From a bacterium (GTDB lineage: Bacteria; Armatimonadota; HRBIN16), in NCBI GenBank assembly GCA_025057335.1, contig JANWXG010000132.1:1-7311 (forward strand): a stretch of DNA of 7,311 bases, given 5' to 3'. Below the pieces are notes generated by a model. That model was not told where the DNA came from. It did not search any database and saw nothing but the letters and a program-made list of their open reading frames with translations. The translations under genes and the position numbers were made by a program. Shown piece by piece: positions 1 through 5,661 of this stretch; position 1 is the stretch's first letter, and every line of letters begins with the position of its first letter.

Positions 1-136
1 GACGCGCACACCACCGGGCAAAATCCTGCAGCCAGTCGGGGTGCAACCTGAAACGACGCGATGCCACCACCCCCTGCGCGCCAAACACGCAGGCATGGAA
101 AGCGTCACTGCTGACATCCAATCCCACGACACGCAT
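1..136 (-). CDS. IS110-family transposase, N-terminal fragment (runs off window)
   Basis: This partial gene reads right to left from an ATG at 136-134 and leaves the window after 45 codons. The N-terminus contains MRVVGLDVSSDAFHACVFG, the first beta-strand of the RuvC-like DEDD domain of IS110-family (Piv/IS110) transposases. The aspartate at residue 7 (GLDVS) would be the first catalytic acid. A good Shine-Dalgarno AAGGAGG lies at 153-147, ten bases before the ATG, which fixes the start. IS110 enzymes recombine the element into specific sites, guided in characterised members by an element-encoded bridge RNA. Only the first acidic residue is visible; the other DEDD residues and the C-terminal serine domain lie outside the window, so intactness cannot be judged. 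Family assignment rests on the short N-terminal motif and on the structured upstream region. Another RuvC-fold protein is a less likely alternative. Confidence 0.8.
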   Translation of the reverse strand, partial: MRVVGLDVSSDAFHACVFGAQGVVASRRFRLHPDWLQDFARWCAR

Positions 137-179
137 GGTTGTGTTGCCTCCTTGTGTGTGCTGAGCCCGATGTGTTAAG

Positions 180-349
180 ATACCGGTAGCACACCCGGTG
201 GGGGCAGAGGCGCTGTCTCTGTTACACGGTCTTTGGATGCCCGATAGTCTATAGAGCGCCGCTCTGTCCCGAAGGGGGGCTGGGTCTGCTTCAGAATAGG
301 GGTCTTGCCCAGAGCGAGCGCAGAGCGCTCAGCCCCCCTGTGGGTGTGC
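180..349 (-). ncRNA. Candidate IS110 bridge RNA
   Basis: The roughly 170 nt between the transposase ribosome binding site and a minus-strand promoter can fold into successive stem-loops. Perfect arms AGGGGGGCTG/CAGCCCCCCT (339-330 with 282-273) close a large loop that itself contains a GAGCG/CGCTC hairpin. Then come AGAGC/GCTCT (265-261 with 257-253), CAGAG/CTCTG (221-217 with 209-205) and ACCGG/CCGGT (199-195 with 186-182). Established knowledge: IS110-group elements such as IS621 transcribe a structured bridge RNA of similar length from the non-coding DNA before the transposase, with a 5' stem-loop followed by target- and donor-binding loops. The match here is in position, size and structure only. 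No covariance model was run and the guide loops are not firmly assigned. Confidence 0.4.
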
Positions 350-355
350 GAGAAG

Positions 356-384
356 AGTGTATCATGTTGCTCTCTCCACGTCCA
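356..384 (-). promoter_or_regulatory. Possible promoter for IS110 bridge RNA/transposase
   Basis: On the minus strand, TGGACG (384-379; 4 of 6 to TTGACA) lies 17 bp from TACACT (361-356; 4 of 6 to TATAAT). The -10 is preceded by TG in the extended -10 position (364-363). Transcription would start near 349, just before the first large stem of the candidate bridge RNA. The individual hexamers are only moderate matches. Confidence 0.35.
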
Positions 385-390
385 TACTAA

Positions 391-530
391 CAGAGCGAAG
401 CGAAGAATCTCGTCTCAGCCGTTTTGAGATGCTTCGCCTGCGGCTCAGCATGACAGCGGGAGAGGGGCTTCACTGCCGCTCTGCGTGACGGGAAGAACGG
501 CTCGGCGGGAGCTTCGCCCTTCCTTCTGCT
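391..530. repeat. Degenerate interspersed intergenic repeat block
   Basis: This non-coding block lies between the IS110 end and the lacI promoter. It includes GCGAAGAATCTC (400-411) and GAGATGCTTCGC (426-437), an inverted repeat matching at 11 of 12 positions, so it can form a cruciform or RNA hairpin. It continues with CTCAGCATGACAG (444-456) and a CTCGGCGGGAGCTTCGCCC stretch (502-520). The GAGCGAAG...CCGTTTT...GAGATGCT layout recurs at 6932-6969. From memory, similar motifs are scattered in large numbers between genes in Armatimonadota and related thermophile genomes. A 74-codon open frame on the minus strand across this block is taken to be a by-product of the repeat. Nothing else is seen in 461-595 except the downstream promoter. 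Confidence 0.6.
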
Positions 531-595
531 GCTGCAACCGCCTCTTGTGCGCGGTGGGAAGACGCGAGGGATTTTGCAAATACCCTCTTCAGCCC

Positions 596-624
596 TTGAC
601 AAATTCGGCAAGGAGGAGTATACT
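596..624 (+). promoter_or_regulatory. Sigma-70 promoter of the lacI-family gene
   Basis: A perfect -35 TTGACA (596-601) lies 17 bp from a -10 TATACT (619-624; 5 of 6 to consensus). Transcription should begin at about 630-632, leaving a leader of only about 25 nt. The purine-rich AGGAGGAG at 611-618 lies in the spacer between -35 and -10, so it is not transcribed and is not the ribosome binding site. Confidence 0.85.
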
Positions 625-633
625 ATATATGCA

Positions 634-647
634 TTAACCGATTAACG
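634..647 (+). promoter_or_regulatory. LacI-type operator O1 (autoregulatory)
   Basis: The sequence TTAACCGATTAACG holds a near-palindrome, TTAA-CCGA-TTAA, with the central CG typical of LacI-family operators. It begins two to four bases after the predicted transcription start, so bound repressor would block initiation or clearance. On the plus strand it matches a second site at 1717-1730 at 11 of 14 positions, and the 10-mer TTAACCGATT is the exact reverse complement of AATCGGTTAA at 1719-1728. Binding by the adjacent LacI protein is inferred. Confidence 0.65.
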
Positions 648-656
648 GTGATGAAG

Positions 657-1688
657 ATGCGACGCGAACGGGTGACCATCGCCGATGTGGCGCGTAAGGC
701 AGGCGTGTCGAAAGTGACCGTCTCCTACGTTATCAACGGTCGCGAAGGCAAGGTACGTATCAGCGACGAGACACGCCGACGCATCTGGGAGGCGATTCGC
801 GAACTGGGTTATCGCCCCAACGCGGTCGCACGCGCCCTTACTCAGCGGCGCACACACACCATCGGCGTGGTCATGCAGTACGCCGCCATCTTCGGCGGAT
901 GGTCGGGGTTCATGCTGGAGCTCCTGCACGGCGCCTCCCATGAAGCCATCGAACAGCAGTACGACCTGATGATGTACACGGGCGCACACGGCGACGACGC
1001 AGAACACGAAGCGAACGCGGTGATGGATGGACGCATCGACGGCGCACTGCTCTTGCGCGACATCGACGACCCGCTTTCCGACATCCTCGCAGACAGCGGC
1101 TTCCCACATGTGCTCATCTTCACCCGTGCGCGTCGCCCCGATGTGTACTACGTCGACTGCGACAATGTGAAGGGAGGCTACCTTGCCACAAAGCACCTGC
1201 TGGAGATGGGGCATCGTCGGATAGTTCACTTGCGCGGCAGCTCGCACTCTGCCCCCGCGCTAGACCGCTGGCACGGCTACGTGCAGGCAATGCGCGAAGC
1301 AGGTATAGAACCGTGCGAGGAATGGGTCATCGAGATGCCCGGTCCGCTCTCCGACGCGACGCCGCTGGTACAGCTGCTGCGCTCTCCGCAGCGCCCGACC
1401 GCTATCTTCGCCTGGAGTGACGACGTGGCTATCCGCGCCATGCAGGTGCTGCGTGAGATGGGATTGCGCATCCCTGAAGAGGTGGCGGTGATCGGCTACG
1501 ACTCCACAGAGGTCTGCAACCACACGGACCCGCCGCTCACCAGCGTGCGCCAGCCCATCTACGAGATGGCGCGCGAGGGTGTTCGAACGCTCATCCAGCT
1601 CATAGAGGGCGAACGCCCCGCGCAGGTGGCGAACGTGTTTGAACCCACGCTGGAGATACGACGTTCGTGCGGAGCTGCTTCGGGTTAA
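657..1688 (+). CDS. LacI-family transcriptional regulator
   Basis: This is a sugar-responsive DNA-binding repressor of about 343 aa, the normal length for the family. The N-terminal helix-turn-helix and hinge helix are clear: VTIADVARKAGVSKVTVSYV, then SDETRRRIWEAIRELGYRPN and ARALTQRRT. A periplasmic-binding-protein-like effector domain follows from TIGVVMQY onward, with the conserved late motifs AIFAWSDDVAIRAMQVLREMG, VAVIGYDST and PPLTSVRQP. Candidate starts are GTG 648, ATG 651 and ATG 657. I chose ATG 657 because GGTGA (647-651), complementary to the 3' end of 16S rRNA, lies five bases before it; the others add only MMK-type residues. A strong promoter with an overlapping operator precedes it, suggesting autorepression. 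A copy of the operator precedes the next transcription unit. The effector sugar cannot be deduced; the neighbouring glycosidases suggest an oligosaccharide breakdown product. Confidence 0.93.
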   Translation: MRRERVTIADVARKAGVSKVTVSYVINGREGKVRISDETRRRIWEAIRELGYRPNAVARALTQRRTHTIGVVMQYAAIFGGWSGFMLELLHGASHEAIEQQYDLMMYTGAHGDDAEHEANAVMDGRIDGALLLRDIDDPLSDILADSGFPHVLIFTRARRPDVYYVDCDNVKGGYLATKHLLEMGHRRIVHLRGSSHSAPALDRWHGYVQAMREAGIEPCEEWVIEMPGPLSDATPLVQLLRSPQRPTAIFAWSDDVAIRAMQVLREMGLRIPEEVAVIGYDSTEVCNHTDPPLTSVRQPIYEMAREGVRTLIQLIEGERPAQVANVFEPTLEIRRSCGAASG

Positions 1689-1716
1689 GCAGACCGTGTT
1701 TTATTCGATGTGATGC

Positions 1717-1730
1717 TGAATCGGTTAACG
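1717..1730 (+). promoter_or_regulatory. LacI-type operator O2 before the membrane protein/pseudopilin genes
   Basis: TGAATCGGTTAACG has a central CG and shares the pattern TnAAyCGrTTAACG with O1 at 634-647. It lies 26 bp before the ATG of the 74-aa membrane protein, in the 67-bp gap after the regulator gene. No convincing -35/-10 pair is visible next to it, so it could repress a weak promoter here or act as a roadblock to transcripts from lacI. Confidence 0.6.
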
Positions 1731-1755
1731 CAAAGACAGGAAGGGGTGACCAGGG

Positions 1756-1980
1756 ATGAACCTGAAGCGAGAGATTAGCCCACCTGTGGCAATTGCAGTC
1801 ATCGTCGTGGTGGTCGTAGCGCTGATTGTGGGCTACGTGGCGATGACGGGCGGCTTCCGCCGGGGCGACCTGACCCCGCAGCAAGCGGGGGCGGGCAAGC
1901 CGATGCTGCCAGGGCAAATCCCCTGGCAAAACACAGGTCCCGTTCAGGCGCCCATCACGCCCCAGGGAGCAACCAGATAA
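1756..1980 (+). CDS. Small single-pass membrane protein of unknown function
   Basis: This 74-aa protein has a short charged N-terminus (MNLKREIS) and one very hydrophobic helix at about residues 10-30, made largely of valine, isoleucine and alanine. A polar tail rich in proline, glutamine and glycine follows and would project outside the cell if the positively charged N-terminus stays inside. There is no cleavage motif, lipobox or cysteine. The AAGGGGTGA at 1741-1749 is a good ribosome binding site six bases before the ATG. It lies 42 bp before the pseudopilin gene on the same strand and downstream of operator O2, so the two are probably co-transcribed. I recall similar small REISPP-type proteins next to DUF1559 genes in Armatimonadota, but I cannot confirm this here. 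An accessory or anchoring role for the pseudopilin is a guess. Confidence 0.75.
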   Translation: MNLKREISPPVAIAVIVVVVVALIVGYVAMTGGFRRGDLTPQQAGAGKPMLPGQIPWQNTGPVQAPITPQGATR

Positions 1981-2022
1981 CGGCAACACAACCCATCACA
2001 TACTGAAGGAGGTCGAAACGAA

Positions 2023-2868
2023 ATGTCTCGCAACCGAGCTTTCACGCTCATCGAACTGCTCGTCGTCATCGCGATTATCGCGATTCTGGCGGCGATCCTG
2101 TTCCCCGTGTTCTCGCAAGCGCGCGAGTCGGCGCGAGTCTCCTCGTGCCTGTCCAACATGAAGCAGATTGGTCTCGCCATCCGCATGTACTCGCAGGACT
2201 ACGACGAGCAGCTGCCCATCCGCCGATACTGCCCGCCGGGCGGCTGTATCGCCAGCTGGAAGCACGTGCTCCATCCTTACATCAAGAACTGGGACCTCTT
2301 CCGATGCCCCACCAACCCGCTCAGCCGCACCTTCGACGATACTGGCGGCTTGGACTGGAACAACGATGGACGCATCGACGAGGAGTGGTACGTGCCCGGT
2401 ATCCAGAAGACCTACCGCAGCTACTTCCTGTACCACGCCTTCTTCAAGTCCAGCTCGCCTGTCGGTTCGAGTGACTGGTGGGCAGGTTTGAACTACTCGG
2501 AGATTAGCTTCCCCTATCCTGCCAACACACTCATCGTTGGTGAGCACAAGGACGTGTTCGTAGACTACGGTCCGTGGATGGCGTTCTCCCCCAGCAAGGG
2601 ACCGAACGCCTGGGGAGCAGCCGGCTCCAACTTCGGTGCACGCCACCGGGGCAGCGACAAGGCGGCGAACCTCGTCTACCTAGACGGACACACCAAGTGG
2701 ACTACCTGGGACGCTGTCTGTACGCATGACAACCCCGACGGCACCAACAAGTGGGGCTATGCCAAGGATGCCAACGGCAGGGTCATCATCGGAGGCATGG
2801 ACCTGACCTGGCTGGACACCATGTGCAGCACCTACCGCCAGAACGTGGCGGCGGGGCTAGTGGACTAA
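2023..2868 (+). CDS. DUF1559-type pseudopilin (prepilin N-terminal motif, H-X9-DG region)
   Basis: This 281-aa exported surface protein begins with a type IV prepilin signal, RNRA/FTLIELLVVIAIIAIL, with the conserved glutamate at mature position 5 and a hydrophobic helix to about residue 30. Cleavage by prepilin peptidase is expected between Ala6 and Phe7; residue -1 is alanine, not the usual glycine. SCLSNMKQIGLAIRMYSQDYDEQLP follows, a signature of DUF1559/SBP_bac_10 pseudopilins expanded in Planctomycetes and Armatimonadota. GARHRGSDKAANLVYLDGH (residues 206-223) is the H-x-DG region, with 12 rather than 9 residues between H and DG. Residues 111-119 (DWNNDGRID) resemble a calcium-binding EF-hand/dockerin loop. 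Five cysteines lie beyond residue 65 (70, 75, 95, 233, 268), so disulfides are possible. AAGGAGG at 2006-2012 fixes the start. A strong terminator follows. The role of DUF1559 proteins is unknown; substrate binding or cell-surface display is suspected. Confidence 0.92.
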   Translation: MSRNRAFTLIELLVVIAIIAILAAILFPVFSQARESARVSSCLSNMKQIGLAIRMYSQDYDEQLPIRRYCPPGGCIASWKHVLHPYIKNWDLFRCPTNPLSRTFDDTGGLDWNNDGRIDEEWYVPGIQKTYRSYFLYHAFFKSSSPVGSSDWWAGLNYSEISFPYPANTLIVGEHKDVFVDYGPWMAFSPSKGPNAWGAAGSNFGARHRGSDKAANLVYLDGHTKWTTWDAVCTHDNPDGTNKWGYAKDANGRVIIGGMDLTWLDTMCSTYRQNVAAGLVD

Positions 2869-2881
2869 CCGCCTCCCGATG

Positions 2882-2918
2882 GAGCGGGCAGGGATTTCCC
2901 CTGCCCGCTCTTTATTAT
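2882..2918 (+). terminator. Rho-independent terminator after the pseudopilin gene
   Basis: A perfect 12-bp stem, GAGCGGGCAGGG (2882-2893) with CCCTGCCCGCTC (2899-2910), closes a 5-nt loop and is followed by TTTATTAT. It begins 14 bp after the pseudopilin stop codon. Only 34 bp separate its tail from the ATG of the next gene. Confidence 0.88.
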
Positions 2919-2952
2919 GTAACCTCAGAAGGCTCTGGACGAGGAGATGTAG

Positions 2953-4185
2953 ATGAACACGCAGCAGCTGATGCACGAGGTTCAAAAACGCGCCTGGCAG
3001 TTCTTCTGGAACGAGTCCCATCCTCAAACAGGCTTGACCAAAGACCGCGCCAACAACTTCCGCGAGGACGAATACACGGTTTCCAGTCTCGCCAGCACAG
3101 GATATGCGCTCGCCGCCAACGCCGTCGCCGTACAGCGAGGCTGGCTGGAGCGCAAACAGGCGGAGCGGAGAGCCCTACGCACTCTGCGCTTCGTGCTGGA
3201 CGACATGTTCCACTTTCATGGCTGGCTCTACCACTTCGTGGACTGGCGCGACGGCAAGCGCGTGTGGAACTGCGAGGTCTCCACTATCGACACTGCGCTT
3301 TTCCTAGCGGGCGCGCTGCTGGCAGCGGAGCTCTTCCAAGGGGAAGTCGCCCGACTGGTAGACCGCTTTTATCGCCGACTGGACTTCGAGGTGATGCGCA
3401 CGGACGGGGGCAGCAAGCCCGATGAGATGCGTTTCACGCACGGCTGGCGTCCCGAGGAAGGCTTCCTCAAAAACCGCTGGGACTACTACTGCGAGCACAT
3501 CATCCTGTACATCCTCGCGCTGGGCGCGCCTCATCAGCAGATGCCTGAGCGGATGTGGAGCGCGTGGGGACGCCCCCAGGTGGACTACCGGGGACGCTAT
3601 CCGCACCTGCTGGGCGGACCGCTGTTTGTGCATCAGATGTCGCACCACTACATCGACCTGCGTGGGCGGCGCGACCGCCTGGGCTGGGACTACTGGGTCA
3701 GCTCGGTCAACGCGACGCTGGCAAACCGCCAGTACTGCATAGACCATCGCGAGCGGTTTAAAACCTTCGACACGCACGTCTGGGGCATTACCGCTTCCGA
3801 CGGGCCCGACGGCTATCGAGGCTACGCTCCTTTCGGCATCGGCGACCCTAGTGACGGCACTGTGGCTCCTACCGCCCCCATCGGCTCGGTCATTTTCACT
3901 CCCAATGAGGCGCTTCGGGCAATGCAGACCATGTACGACCGCTACGGTCAGCGAATCTGGGGACGCTACGGCTTCAGCAACGCCTTTAACGTCGACCGCG
4001 ACTGGTGGGACCAGGATGTGATTGGGATTGACCTGGGTATGGCGTTGTTGGCGATAGAGAACTACCGCACAGGCAACGTGTGGAGGCTGTTCCTGCGCCG
4101 CCCCGAAGTGCAGCGAGGCATGCAACGGGCAGGGTTGCGCGTGACGCGAGAGAGGCCGCCCCGCCCACTGCATATGGCGGTGTAG
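2953..4185 (+). CDS. Glycoamylase-like glycoside hydrolase (PF10091, GH144-like)
   Basis: This 410-aa protein spans almost exactly one glycoamylase-like (alpha/alpha)6-barrel domain. Recognisable family blocks are WNCEVSTIDTALFLAGALLA (residues 106-125), DYYCEHIILYILALGAP (177-193), PLFVHQMSHHYIDLRGRRD (223-241), HVWGITASDGPDGYRGYAPFG (275-295) and the C-terminal VIGIDLGMALLAIENYRTGNVW (356-377). Glu108, Asp113 and Glu181 sit in conserved acidic positions and are candidate catalytic or substrate-binding residues. Characterised GH144 members are endo-beta-1,2-glucanases, but PF10091 is broader, so the substrate here is uncertain. There is no signal peptide, unlike many secreted relatives, which suggests cytoplasmic action on imported oligosaccharides. 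GAGGAG at 2941-2946, six bases before the ATG, supports the start. It lies just after the pseudopilin terminator and 113 bp before a GH140-like gene on the same strand. Confidence 0.88.
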   Translation: MNTQQLMHEVQKRAWQFFWNESHPQTGLTKDRANNFREDEYTVSSLASTGYALAANAVAVQRGWLERKQAERRALRTLRFVLDDMFHFHGWLYHFVDWRDGKRVWNCEVSTIDTALFLAGALLAAELFQGEVARLVDRFYRRLDFEVMRTDGGSKPDEMRFTHGWRPEEGFLKNRWDYYCEHIILYILALGAPHQQMPERMWSAWGRPQVDYRGRYPHLLGGPLFVHQMSHHYIDLRGRRDRLGWDYWVSSVNATLANRQYCIDHRERFKTFDTHVWGITASDGPDGYRGYAPFGIGDPSDGTVAPTAPIGSVIFTPNEALRAMQTMYDRYGQRIWGRYGFSNAFNVDRDWWDQDVIGIDLGMALLAIENYRTGNVWRLFLRRPEVQRGMQRAGLRVTRERPPRPLHMAV

Positions 4186-4298
4186 CAGGGCAGCCTCTGT
4201 CTCTCCTGCTGAACTCTCCTCGAAGCAGGAACCACCCCCAAGGAGCGCGTAGTGCCCTAGCAGAAGCGAGGAGACCAGCCAGCAGGAGGTTCCTGAGG
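4186..4298 (+). other. Spacer between the two glycosidase genes
   Basis: This 113-bp gap holds no gene. Possible RNA structures are AGCAGG/CCTGCT, a 6-bp stem around a 15-nt loop at about 4184-4210, and TCTCCTCG (4215-4222) pairing with CGAGGAGA (4267-4274) across 44 nt. Neither has a T-run, so no terminator is called, and no clear promoter is seen. The two genes may share a transcript. Confidence 0.4.
4284..4290 (+). promoter_or_regulatory. Ribosome binding site that fixes the GH140-like start
   Basis: AGGAGGT lies eight bases before the ATG at 4299. The frame is open upstream to 4080, but that would overlap the preceding gene by over 100 bp and add 73 residues of arginine/alanine-rich sequence with no family similarity, so the internal ATG is preferred. 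Confidence 0.85.
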
Positions 4299-5636
4299 AT
4301 GCCCGCGAGACGACCGCGCCTGAAAGTGTTTCGCGACCCGGCACATCCCTGTAGCGGACGCTACCTCGTGACCGAGCGGGGAACCCCCTTCTTCTACCTG
4401 GGCGATACGGCGTGGGAGCTCTTTCATCGTCTCACGCGCGAAGAGGCTGACCTCTATTTGAAAGACCGCGCCGCGAAGGGGTTTACCGTCATTCAGGCGG
4501 TTGCCCTGGCGGAGCTGGAAGGATTGGGAGCGCCCAACGCCTACGGACACACGCCGCTTCATCGGAACGACCCCACTCAGCCCAACGAGGACTACTTCCG
4601 CCATGTGGACTATGTAGTGAACAGGGCGGAGGAACTGGGGCTGTACATCGGCATGCTACCTACCTGGGGCGACAAAGTGAACAGAAAATGGGGCGCTGGA
4701 CCCGAGATTTTCACCCCTGACAACGCTCGCGTGTATGGCGAGTTTCTGGGCAAGCGCTACCGAGACAAGCCCATCATCTGGATTCTGGGCGGTGACCGCC
4801 CTGTAGAGAACGAAACCCATCTGGCGGTCTGGCGGGCGATGGCGGAGGGGCTGCGCCGAGGAGACGGGGGCACACACCTCATCACCTACCACCCGATGGG
4901 CGGACAGTCCAGCTCGCAGTATCTGCATGGAGAAGAGTGGCTGGACTTCAATATGCTGCAGTCGGGGCATCACGCCAAGCCCATCCCCAACTACGAGATG
5001 ATTGAGCGCGACTACCGCCTGCAGCCCGTGAAGCCCTGCATGGACGGGGAGCCGAACTACGAGAACCACCCCATCAATTGGCACCCCAAAAACGGCTGGT
5101 TCAACAACCACGACGTAAGACGGGCGGCGTACTGGGCGCTGCTCGCTGGGGCACACGGGCATACCTACGGCTGCCATGACATCTGGCAGATGTACGAGCC
5201 GGGCAAGAGGGAACCCATCGCCTATGCGCGCACCTCGTGGAAAGAGGCGTTGCACCTGCCCGGGGCGTCGCAGATGCGCTATCTGAAGGCGCTGATACTG
5301 TCGCGACCGCCCCTGTTGCGCGTGCCCGACCAGTCGCTTATCGCTGACAACCCTGGCGAAGGAGCCGAACACGTTCGCGCCGCACGCGGGGCAGATGGCA
5401 GCTATGCTTTCCTGTACCTGCCTGTGCCTCGAGCTATTAGGGTCAACCTAGAGGTGCTGAGCGGTGCAAAGGTGCGCGTGTGGTGGTTCAATCCGCGTCA
5501 GGGACAGGCGCATCTAGTCGGCGAGTTTGTCCGACGCGGCGAACGCGAGTTCGCTCCCCCCAGCGACAAGTCGCCAGAAGACTGGGTGCTGGTAATAGAC
5601 CAGGTGGGCAAGCGGTTCCGCAAGCCAGGTGCTTAA
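4299..5636 (+). CDS. GH140-like glycosidase (DUF4038/apiosidase-like)
   Basis: This 445-aa protein has a TIM-barrel of the DUF4038/apiosidase-like family (PF13204), followed by the C-terminal beta domain usually paired with it (PF12904-like). Family hallmarks are GRYLVTERGTPFFYLGDTAW (residues 20-39), LTREEADLYLKDRAAKGFTV (45-64), PNAYGHTPL (79-87), IIWILGGDRP (159-168) and KPCMDGEPNYEN (245-256). Asp166 in GGDRP and Glu251 in DGEPNYE are the likely acid/base and nucleophile, by analogy with the GH140 apiosidase BT1012, which releases apiose from rhamnogalacturonan-II. The family is broad, so true apiosidase activity is not assured. HGHTYGCHDIWQMYEPG (286-302) continues the barrel, and residues about 355-437 form the C-terminal domain with the WWFNPRQG motif. 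No signal peptide is visible, pointing to the cytoplasm. The start is set by AGGAGGT at 4284-4290. Two glycosidases in tandem suggest stepwise cleavage of one branched oligosaccharide. Confidence 0.88.
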   Translation: MPARRPRLKVFRDPAHPCSGRYLVTERGTPFFYLGDTAWELFHRLTREEADLYLKDRAAKGFTVIQAVALAELEGLGAPNAYGHTPLHRNDPTQPNEDYFRHVDYVVNRAEELGLYIGMLPTWGDKVNRKWGAGPEIFTPDNARVYGEFLGKRYRDKPIIWILGGDRPVENETHLAVWRAMAEGLRRGDGGTHLITYHPMGGQSSSQYLHGEEWLDFNMLQSGHHAKPIPNYEMIERDYRLQPVKPCMDGEPNYENHPINWHPKNGWFNNHDVRRAAYWALLAGAHGHTYGCHDIWQMYEPGKREPIAYARTSWKEALHLPGASQMRYLKALILSRPPLLRVPDQSLIADNPGEGAEHVRAARGADGSYAFLYLPVPRAIRVNLEVLSGAKVRVWWFNPRQGQAHLVGEFVRRGEREFAPPSDKSPEDWVLVIDQVGKRFRKPGA

Positions 5637-5661
5637 GACTGATACCGCGCCGTTCACTGGC

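Larger units (their letters stand above)
1..390 (-). mobile_element. IS110-type insertion sequence, transposase-proximal end (partial)
   Basis: The transposase start plus about 250 bp of non-coding, hairpin-rich DNA upstream of it are interpreted as one end of an IS110-type element whose remainder lies left of base 1. The outer boundary is inferred. The interspersed intergenic repeat starts abruptly at about 391, so the junction probably falls near 388-395. IS110-group elements generally lack terminal inverted repeats and make no clear target duplications, so the end cannot be read from the sequence alone. Confidence 0.5.

Noticed and set aside
180..540. CRISPR array
   Set aside because: The repeated short words are unevenly spaced, inverted and degenerate; no regular repeat-spacer pattern exists.
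387..611. 74-codon minus-strand open frame
   Set aside because: It lies wholly within the degenerate repeat block, has no ribosome binding site, and its translation is the type of arginine/proline-rich product such repeats generate.
611..637. Two-codon upstream reading frame (ATG-CAT-TAA) with an AGGAGGAG leader
   Set aside because: The -10 element TATACT lies inside this stretch, so the purine-rich motif should not be transcribed and the ATG would be at or before the transcript start.
642..1247. 201-codon minus-strand open frame opposite the lacI-family gene
   Set aside because: It is an antisense shadow of a clear LacI-family protein, with no start signal and no recognisable domain.
4080..4298. 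N-terminal extension of the GH140-like protein back to ATG 4080
   Set aside because: It would overlap the upstream gene by over 100 bp and add low-complexity arginine/alanine-rich sequence. The ribosome binding site at 4284-4290 supports ATG 4299.
4186..4298. Terminator between the two glycosidase genes
   Set aside because: The inverted repeats are short with long loops, and no T-run follows either.
3304..4344. 346-codon minus-strand open frame
   Set aside because: It is antisense to the glycoamylase-like gene. Long antisense frames are common in GC-rich coding DNA, and the translation shows no family motifs.
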